The notes under the pieces: model-generated
Told to the model about the DNA's origin: nothing
Database searches by the model: none
The model's input: the letters and a program-made list of their open reading frames with translations, nothing else
Part shown: positions 58,368-64,000 of the stretch, in pieces
Layout of the letters: every line of letters begins with the position of its first letter
Position numbering within the stretch: position 1 is the first letter of the stretch
From: Cohnella sp. OV330
GTDB taxonomy: Bacteria > Bacillota > Bacilli > Paenibacillales > Paenibacillaceae
Reading direction: 5' to 3'
Length of the DNA stretch: 64,000 nucleotides
Assembly: GCF_900112065.1 (NCBI RefSeq)
Contig: NZ_FOKE01000004.1
Location: 124,001 to 188,000 of the forward strand
Made by a program: the position numbers and the translations under genes

Positions 58368-58924
58368 GGCGTACCGCTCTCCCAGCCGAGACGTTCGAGA
58401 AACAGCTTGCGGTGTTTAAGGCTCATATCGAAATAAGGAAACTTTTTCTGACGGATCAGCGACAGCAGCCGCTGCGCGGTCCGATGTGCCATAGCCGAGT
58501 CGCGGGGGGTAATATGGCCGTCGTCAAGCGCCTCCTCCAGCTCGTCCTCGTCCAGCAGCAGCGTCTCTCCGGTCGGCAGCACGACGATGTCGAGATACAG
58601 GTCGTCGAACCAAGGCACCTGCTGGTCGGTCAGACCTTGCGTTTTGCAAATATCGATATACCATTGAACGACCTGGCCGCGCTGATCGAACATCGTCGTC
58701 ACGACGAAGTGCTCCCCCCGCGGATAATGCTGCGTCCACAGATATCCTTTGTCCGCAAGGCACATCCGCTTGCCGTTATACTCTTTCCAGAGCGGATCGC
58801 GCAGGTCTTGAATCCGGTACAGCGTCACAAACCCGCGGAAATAAGGTTCGTCCATGGGGATGCATGCATAATTTTTTTTCAAGATGCGGCGCCAATTGGC
58901 CCGGTCGGAAAATTTTCGTTTCAT
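58364..58924 (-). CDS. DUF402 phosphatase-like protein
   Basis: This 186-residue protein of the DUF402/Ntdp family includes nucleoside tri- and diphosphatases of Gram-positive bacteria. Visible family elements are WYIDICKTQGLTDQQVPWFDDLYLDIVVLP and LLDEDELEEAL, whose acidic residues bind metal. The ATG at 58924 is chosen because GAGAGGA precedes it; a GTG 18 bases upstream has no SD. Confidence 0.88.
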   Translation of the reverse strand: MKRKFSDRANWRRILKKNYACIPMDEPYFRGFVTLYRIQDLRDPLWKEYNGKRMCLADKGYLWTQHYPRGEHFVVTTMFDQRGQVVQWYIDICKTQGLTDQQVPWFDDLYLDIVVLPTGETLLLDEDELEEALDDGHITPRDSAMAHRTAQRLLSLIRQKKFPYFDMSLKHRKLFLERLGWESGTP

Positions 58925-59047
58925 AAATCCTCTCTCGTTCACGATAATCAGGTTTACACAAAGCTTACCACAACTTGCCTTCTTGAACCAGTTAAGCCCA
59001 CCCTGCGCGACGGCAAGCGTCTGCCGGATTTCCGATCGACGGCAAAA

Positions 59048-59488
59048 TTACCGCAGCGCCTTGCTCATCCTGACATGCAAAATGCCGGCGTCATAGAACG
59101 GTTCTTCGGAGATCGTCGTGTACCCCAGCTTCGCGTAAAAAGGCTCTGCGCTGCATTGCGCGTCCAGGATGGCGCTCTCGTATCCCATCTCCGCCGCGTC
59201 CCTCTCCATCGCCGTCACGATAAAACGGCCGATCGAACGGCCTCGGTAGGGGAGCCTGACGGCGATGCGCTGCAGCTTGGCTACTCCGGGCTCAAACGTT
59301 TTCCAGCGGGCGGCAGCTACGGGCTTTTCGTCGTCCGTCGCCAGAAAATGCCTGCAGGCACAAGGGGACGCATCGTATTCGTCAACCTCTTCCTCGGGCG
59401 AAACGCCTTGTTCCTGCACGAATACTTCCATCCGAACGGCCAGGCTTTGTTCCAATTCGCTTTGCTCGGTTATCAATTTGCATTCCAC
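59048..59488 (-). CDS. GNAT N-acetyltransferase (YjcF-like)
   Basis: This 146-residue single GNAT domain has RMEVFVQEQGVSPEEEVDEYD near the start (as in YjcF/ElaA-type proteins), AARWKTFEPGVAKLQRIAV, the acetyl-CoA loop RLPYRGRSIGRFI, and the closing AEPFYAKLGYTTI. The start is GTG 59488 with GGAGG 8 bases upstream. The acceptor is unknown. Confidence 0.88.
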   Translation of the reverse strand: MECKLITEQSELEQSLAVRMEVFVQEQGVSPEEEVDEYDASPCACRHFLATDDEKPVAAARWKTFEPGVAKLQRIAVRLPYRGRSIGRFIVTAMERDAAEMGYESAILDAQCSAEPFYAKLGYTTISEEPFYDAGILHVRMSKALR

Positions 59489-59544
59489 GCGCGATTCCTC
59501 CCGCTTATTCTCTCTCTGCAATGAACCTATTTTGTACAATAAAC

Positions 59545-59577
59545 GAAAAAAAGACAAGCGCGGACGCGCTTGTCTTA
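59545..59577 (-). terminator. Terminator of the penicillin-binding protein gene
   Basis: The minus strand reads AAGACAAGCGCG-TCC-GCGCTTGTCTT followed by TTTTTCG, right after the PBP stop codon. Confidence 0.92.
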
Positions 59578-59600
59578 AGCAGAGCGGGTTCGATACGGAT

Positions 59601-62219
59601 TTAAGGAGCGACCTGACCCGCAGCGTCGGTCGCGGCGTCGGTTGCTACTCCGGTATCGTCTTTGTACTTCTTCTCTTTTTTGCCCTTCTGGTCGGCGGTC
59701 GCCGTACTGGTCGGCAGCACCGTCGGCGAGGCCGTCGCTCGGGCCACTGGCCCCGTCGACGCCGTCGCCTGCGGAGATGGCGTCGGCGTCGCCGAAGGTG
59801 TCGGGGTCGGGGTCGCGGAAGGCGACGTCGTATCCGTCGGCGTCTGTTGTCCGCCGTCCGGCGTCGGGTCGCCTTGATCGCCTCCGTCTCCTTCATCCGG
59901 AACGTCCGTGCCGTCGCTCGGCGGTTCGGTCGACTCTTCCGGGGTTGGCGTCGGCGTCGGCTCCAGCTCGGTCGTCACATCTACGGTGACGCGATTCGAT
60001 TCGGCCCCCTCCGTTCCGGTTTTCGGATCGTACGGCTTCACGTAGTACGTGTACGTCGTGTCCGGCAGAATCGACAGATCTTCGGCCGACGGCGTCACGG
60101 ACTCGACCAGCAACTTGAACTGGGATTCGCCGCTCGCCTGACGGTAAATCTTGTACGTGATATCGTCGCCCGGCACCGCGGTCCAGTTCAATGCGACCGA
60201 TACCTGCTGGGAGTCGTAAACGCCGGTCAGATCCGTGATCGCCTGATCCGCCGTCGGCGTCGGGGTCGGCTGCTCCTGCGCCTGATCCGGCACGGGGAAC
60301 GATTGCTTCGCTTTGCCCTCGAGCGCCTTTTTCATGACTTTGGAGAACAAAGCCGCCGCCTGGCCGCTGCTCTTTTTGACGTAATGGTCCTTGTCGGTCT
60401 TGTCGTAGCCCATCCAGACGGCCGCCGTGTACTCCGGCGTATAGCCGACGAACCAGACGTCGCGGTTGCCGCTGGAGCTGACGCCTTTGAGCCCGAGCTG
60501 CGTCGTGCCGGTCTTGCCGGCGACGGTCCGGCCGCTGATCTGCGCTTTCGTGCCCGTACCGCCGCTTACGACGCCCTTCATGATCTCGGTCACGTAGTAG
60601 GCGGTCATCGGCTTGATCACTTGATTGTCGCCGGGCGCCTTGAACGTATAGACCGCCTTGCCGGAGGCGTCGGTGATCTTCAGCACGGCGTGCGCGTCCT
60701 GCAGCTGTCCGCCGTTAGCGAACGTGCCGTAGGCGCGGACCATCTGAACAGGGGTAACGCCTTTGGTCAGCCCCCCGAGCGCGATTGCGAGGTTGCGGTC
60801 GTCCTTGTCGAGATCGATGCCGAGCTTGGCGGCGAATTTGACGCCCGTGGACACGCCGATCTCGTTAAGCAGCCAGACGGCCGGCTGGTTGATCGAGCCT
60901 TTGATCGCATCCTTCATCGCGATGGCCCCGACATAAGGGTTCTTGTTCGAATCCTTCGGGCAGTATTTGCCGTTGTTGTAACAGATCTTGTCGTCACGCA
61001 GCGTCGAATCCGGCGTATAATTCCCGGTCTCGAGCGCCGGTCCGTAGGAGACGATCGGCTTGAACGAGGAACCGGGCTGCCGCTGGCTCTCCACCCGGTT
61101 GAGCCCGCTCTTCTGGTAGTCGCGGCCGCCGACCATCGCCTTGAGCGAGCCGTCGTGCTGGTCCATGATGACCATCGAGCCCTGGATCGGGATGTCGTCA
61201 TTGCTTGTCTCGAAGTTGGCGTCCTTGGAAAACTCGCTCTCCATCGCGCTTTGGGCGGCCGTGTCGATCGTCGTATAGATCGTATAGCCTCCCGACAGCA
61301 GCTCTTCCTCCGTCAGATTCAGCTTCTCGAGCGCTTCGTCGATCGCATAATCCGTGTAGCTGGCGAACTTGCTCGTATTCGTCATCGCCATCGAAGGCTT
61401 GTAGACGATCGCCGCGGCCGCCGCCCGCTCTTCCTCCGTGATGAGGCCTTGATCCGTCATGAGACGCAGCACGACGCCGCGGCGTTCCATGGAGTTGTCA
61501 GGATGCTTGTAAGGATTGTAAATGCTCGGCCCCTTCGGGATCGCGGCCAGCGTGGCGATCTGCCATGTCTTCAGCTGATCGAGATCGCCGACGCCGAAGT
61601 AAAACTTCGCCGCCGTCTTGATGCCGTATTGCCCGTTGCCGAAGTAGATCCTGTTCAGGTACAGCTCGAGAATCTCTTCCTTCGTCTTGTGCCGCTCGAG
61701 CGCGAGCGCGATCGACGCCTCCGTGCCTTTGCGGAACCACGTTTTGTCCGCGTTCAGGAACAGATTGCGGGCGAGCTGCTGGGTGATCGTGCTGGCGCCT
61801 TCGACCATGCTGCGGGCGACGACGTCCTTCGCGAGCGCCCGGCCGATGCCGAACAGGTCGACGCCGCCGTGCTCGTAGAACCGTTTGTCCTCGACCGCGA
61901 CGAAGGCATCGCGGACGGCTTGCGGAATATCTTTGTACTGCACGTATTCGCGGTTGCCGCCCGCGATCGATATTTTGGCGATTTGATTGCCGTTTGCGTC
62001 GGCTACGATCGTCGAGCGGTCGAGATCGAGTTTGTTGAGGTTGGCCGACAATACGCGTTCGCCGTTTAAAATGACGAGCAGGTACGCGACCGCCGCGGCA
62101 AGAACAGCCAGTACGGCGATGCAGATGATCCAAATGAGAGCGACTTTGCCCCGACCGCGCTTGCGCGGGGGCTTGCCGCTTTTCCCGCTGCGGGACGGTT
62201 TCGGTGCTGACTGAGCCAA
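59601..62219 (-). CDS. Class A penicillin-binding protein (PBP1a type) with FN3 and Pro/Thr-rich tail
   Basis: This 872-residue bifunctional wall synthase has a basic cytoplasmic N-terminus and one membrane segment (ALIWIICIAVLAVLAAAVAYLLV, near residues 25-50). The glycosyltransferase domain has VEDKRFYEHGG, STITQQLARN and RKGTEASIALALE. The transpeptidase has active-site Ser in PGSSFKP (near 385), SIN motif and KTGTT near 570. A fibronectin-III domain (ITDLTGVYDSQQVSVALNW...) and a tail of about 120 residues rich in Pro, Thr, Ser and Asp follow. The start is TTG 62219 with GGGGAGAA upstream; the longer reading has no SD. Confidence 0.95.
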   Translation of the reverse strand: MAQSAPKPSRSGKSGKPPRKRGRGKVALIWIICIAVLAVLAAAVAYLLVILNGERVLSANLNKLDLDRSTIVADANGNQIAKISIAGGNREYVQYKDIPQAVRDAFVAVEDKRFYEHGGVDLFGIGRALAKDVVARSMVEGASTITQQLARNLFLNADKTWFRKGTEASIALALERHKTKEEILELYLNRIYFGNGQYGIKTAAKFYFGVGDLDQLKTWQIATLAAIPKGPSIYNPYKHPDNSMERRGVVLRLMTDQGLITEEERAAAAAIVYKPSMAMTNTSKFASYTDYAIDEALEKLNLTEEELLSGGYTIYTTIDTAAQSAMESEFSKDANFETSNDDIPIQGSMVIMDQHDGSLKAMVGGRDYQKSGLNRVESQRQPGSSFKPIVSYGPALETGNYTPDSTLRDDKICYNNGKYCPKDSNKNPYVGAIAMKDAIKGSINQPAVWLLNEIGVSTGVKFAAKLGIDLDKDDRNLAIALGGLTKGVTPVQMVRAYGTFANGGQLQDAHAVLKITDASGKAVYTFKAPGDNQVIKPMTAYYVTEIMKGVVSGGTGTKAQISGRTVAGKTGTTQLGLKGVSSSGNRDVWFVGYTPEYTAAVWMGYDKTDKDHYVKKSSGQAAALFSKVMKKALEGKAKQSFPVPDQAQEQPTPTPTADQAITDLTGVYDSQQVSVALNWTAVPGDDITYKIYRQASGESQFKLLVESVTPSAEDLSILPDTTYTYYVKPYDPKTGTEGAESNRVTVDVTTELEPTPTPTPEESTEPPSDGTDVPDEGDGGDQGDPTPDGGQQTPTDTTSPSATPTPTPSATPTPSPQATASTGPVARATASPTVLPTSTATADQKGKKEKKYKDDTGVATDAATDAAGQVAP

Positions 62220-62380
62220 TGGCTTTTCTCCCCTTTTACAGTACGATTTTTCTCTGTCTATACCATACCCGCTCAAAAGAAGAACAACCCAAGTGTTGGG
62301 TTGCCCTGTGGCCTGGCTATTCAATTAGACGCTGAAGGGGGGTGAAAGGTTTCGTTAACGGAGCTGCGCGCGCGCACGCG

Positions 62381-62623
62381 TCAAGCGTTGGCCCCGGCGT
62401 CCTGCTGCTGAAGGGATACGTTGCGCTGCGGCATGAACGTGCTGATGGCATGCTTGTACACCATCTGCTGCCGGCCGTCGCTGTCGATGACGATCGTGAA
62501 GTTGTCGAAGGCGCGGACGACGCCGCGAATCTGAAAGCCGTTGGTCAAGTAAACGGTGACGGGCACGCTATCCTTGCGCAGTTGATTCAGAAACGTATCC
62601 TGGATGTTTATGGACTTGTTCAT
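62381..62623 (-). CDS. hfq: RNA chaperone Hfq
   Basis: This 80-residue Sm-like protein has Sm1 ([39 protein letters not shown]) and Sm2 with YKHAIST, the residues lining the RNA-binding face. The C-terminal tail is short, as in Gram-positive Hfq. It lies 52 bases after miaA in the conserved miaA-hfq order. Confidence 0.98.
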   Translation of the reverse strand: MNKSINIQDTFLNQLRKDSVPVTVYLTNGFQIRGVVRAFDNFTIVIDSDGRQQMVYKHAISTFMPQRNVSLQQQDAGANA

Positions 62624-62675
62624 TACCGGTATCCCCCATCGCCATTAATTTCTTGTGTAAGATTATATTCAAAGC

Positions 62676-63629
62676 TCATTTTAACTTTCCTGCTATTATA
62701 GCATAGATCATTGGATAAAGATCGGAGATTTTTGCGGCGCCGTCGGCGTCGATCCAAACCAAGTCCTGCATGTGGCGGAACCAGGAGAGCTGGCGCTTGG
62801 CGAACCGCCGCGTATCCCGCTTGAGCATCGTTACCGCATCTTCGTACGCGATGCGGCCTTCGAGGTACGCGGTCATCTCCTTGTAACCGAGCGCCTGCAT
62901 GGAAACGGACGACGAGGACAGTCCTGCCTCCAGCAGCCCCCGTACCTCCTCCTCGAGCCCTTGCGCCAGCATGTCGTCGACCCGTTGGTCGATGCGCGCG
63001 TACAGCTTGGCCCGATCCATATGGAGTCCGAGCAGCACGAGGTTATACGGCGATTCCTTGCGGTCCCCGCGCGCCTCGCCAAGCTGCTCCGACGCGGGAC
63101 GTCCTGTCGTCGCATGGATTTCCAGCGCGCGGATGACGCGCCGGACGTCGTTCGGATGGAGTCTCGACGCGGTCGCCGGATCGACGGCCGACAGCTTCGC
63201 GTGGAGCGCTTCGGCGCCTTCCGTATCGGCGATCGCCTGCATCGACGCTCGGAATTCGGGATCGCTGCCCGACGGCTGAAATCCGAACCCGTAGCAGACC
63301 GACTCGACGTACAATCCCGTGCCGCCGACGATAAAAGGAATGCGCCCGCGACCCTGAATGTCCCGGATCGCCTCCCCGCAGGCCGCCTGGAAGTCTGCTG
63401 CCGAGAACGGCTCAGCCGGATTCTTGATGTCGATCAGATGGTGCGGGACGCCCTCGCGCTCGGCGAACGGCAGCTTGGCCGTGCCGATATCCATCCCCCT
63501 GTATACCTGCATCGAATCCCCGCTGATAATCTCGCAATCGAACGTCTTGGCGATCGCGAGGCTCGCCGCCGTCTTGCCGACGGCCGTCGGTCCGACCAGC
63601 GCGATCAGCGGAGGCTTGTTGTTCGTCAT
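62676..63629 (-). CDS. miaA: tRNA dimethylallyltransferase
   Basis: This 317-residue enzyme adds the dimethylallyl group to A37 of tRNAs that read UNN codons. Motifs are P-loop LVGPTAVGKT, ISGDSMQVYRGMDIGTAK, HHLIDI, VGGTGLYVES and DVRRVIRALE, and the C-terminal TRRFAKRQLSWFRH. Its ATG overlaps the stop of the upstream methyltransferase (ATGA). Confidence 0.98.
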   Translation of the reverse strand: MTNNKPPLIALVGPTAVGKTAASLAIAKTFDCEIISGDSMQVYRGMDIGTAKLPFAEREGVPHHLIDIKNPAEPFSAADFQAACGEAIRDIQGRGRIPFIVGGTGLYVESVCYGFGFQPSGSDPEFRASMQAIADTEGAEALHAKLSAVDPATASRLHPNDVRRVIRALEIHATTGRPASEQLGEARGDRKESPYNLVLLGLHMDRAKLYARIDQRVDDMLAQGLEEEVRGLLEAGLSSSSVSMQALGYKEMTAYLEGRIAYEDAVTMLKRDTRRFAKRQLSWFRHMQDLVWIDADGAAKISDLYPMIYAIIAGKLK

Positions 63630-64000
63630 TGAATCCCGATCACTCCATAGTCCACGGCCGAATAGGAAGTCCGGACGCGCCGGAACCCGTGCCGTTCAAA
63701 TTCGCCGCTCGTCTTGTGGTCCTTCAGCACGACGGCGCGGCGGGCAACCCGTCTCGCCTCCGCGATCGCCTCGGCGGCGAGGGACCGGTCCTCCGCGTGA
63801 ACACGGAGCGGCCTTAAGGAAGCCGAACCGAGGACGGGCTTCGCGAACATCGGGTCGAAGTAGACGATATCCGCGCTGCGGTCTTGCATGCCGCGCAGCG
63901 CCTGCAGGTGCTCGCCATGCCTCACGTTCACCCTGCGCATCGCCTCGTCGAGCTCGGGCATTCCGCTTTCGTACGCCTTCAGCCCTTCTCTGACGATCAT
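63626..64000 (-). CDS. Class I SAM-dependent methyltransferase, RsmJ-like (partial, 5' end off window)
   Basis: The last 124 codons of a gene enter from the right edge. DIVYFDPMFAKPV matches the catalytic DPMF motif of the RsmJ/DUF548 type, followed by VVLKDHKTS and a closing VDYGVIGI strand. The N-terminal SAM-binding half lies outside the window, so the ATG at the very edge is probably internal. It is coupled to miaA by a 4-base overlap. Confidence 0.82.
   Translation of the reverse strand: MIVREGLKAYESGMPELDEAMRRVNVRHGEHLQALRGMQDRSADIVYFDPMFAKPVLGSASLRPLRVHAEDRSLAAEAIAEARRVARRAVVLKDHKTSGEFERHGFRRVRTSYSAVDYGVIGIQ

Noticed and set aside
59265..62069. 934-codon plus-strand frame opposite the PBP gene
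   Set aside because: Arg-rich antisense reading of a clear class A PBP gene.

Overview
The window looks like chromosome of a high-GC, spore-forming member of the Paenibacillaceae; Cohnella-like is my inference from GC-rich codon use together with Bacillales gene orders (miaA-hfq, spoVK-hflX-ynbB-glnR-glnA, lexA opposite yneA-ynzC, mrfA-mrfB). I see no rRNA, tRNA, CRISPR array, insertion sequence or integrase.

Region 1 (1-26656) is an extracellular contractile injection system (eCIS). Read on the minus strand from about 23200 down to the left edge, it starts with a partner-switch module (anti-sigma-type kinase, STAS antagonist, GAF-PP2C phosphatase). It continues with the AAA+ ATPase, the DUF4255 (Pvc16/Afp16) terminator, an Ig-like protein, sheath, tube, a zinc-ribbon assembly protein, a DUF6760 protein, a second tube protein, a 1484-residue disordered protein, a LysM adaptor, hub, spike, gp25, two baseplate-J proteins and a truncated beta-propeller protein that runs off the left edge. 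The locus therefore continues outside the window. Divergently, on the plus strand, lies a three-gene cassette that looks like cargo: a DUF4157 protein with an HELAH metallopeptidase motif, a 662-residue protein with hydrophobic segments, and a small acidic protein resembling YbjN/secretion chaperones. The first two carry the same short N-terminal LQRxxGNxA-type motif. A strong bidirectional terminator closes the cassette.

Region 2 (26700-35000) holds accessory and envelope genes: a metallo-beta-lactamase-fold hydrolase, two GNAT proteins, a nitrilase-family gene with an apparent frameshift, a secreted NlpC/P60 hydrolase, an OmpR-type two-component pair, and a Ser/Thr kinase fused to a MinD-like domain with a degenerate P-loop.

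Region 3 (35000-44250) is dominated by nucleic-acid maintenance: an RlmM-like methyltransferase, an ABC ATPase, a thioredoxin-like protein, a small receiver-like protein, endonuclease IV, an Fpg/Nei glycosylase, a NagD-type phosphatase and the MrfA/MrfB repair helicase-nuclease pair.

Region 4 (44500-64000) is core metabolism and regulation: metH, mtnD, a HAD phosphatase, the SOS divergon ynzC-yneA/lexA with five LexA-box-like sites, glnRA, ynbB, hflX, spoVK, YdcF-like and DUF402 proteins, a GNAT, a class A penicillin-binding protein, hfq, miaA and a truncated methyltransferase at the right edge.

Many start codons here are TTG or GTG. I moved starts where a Shine-Dalgarno (SD) sequence clearly decides them.
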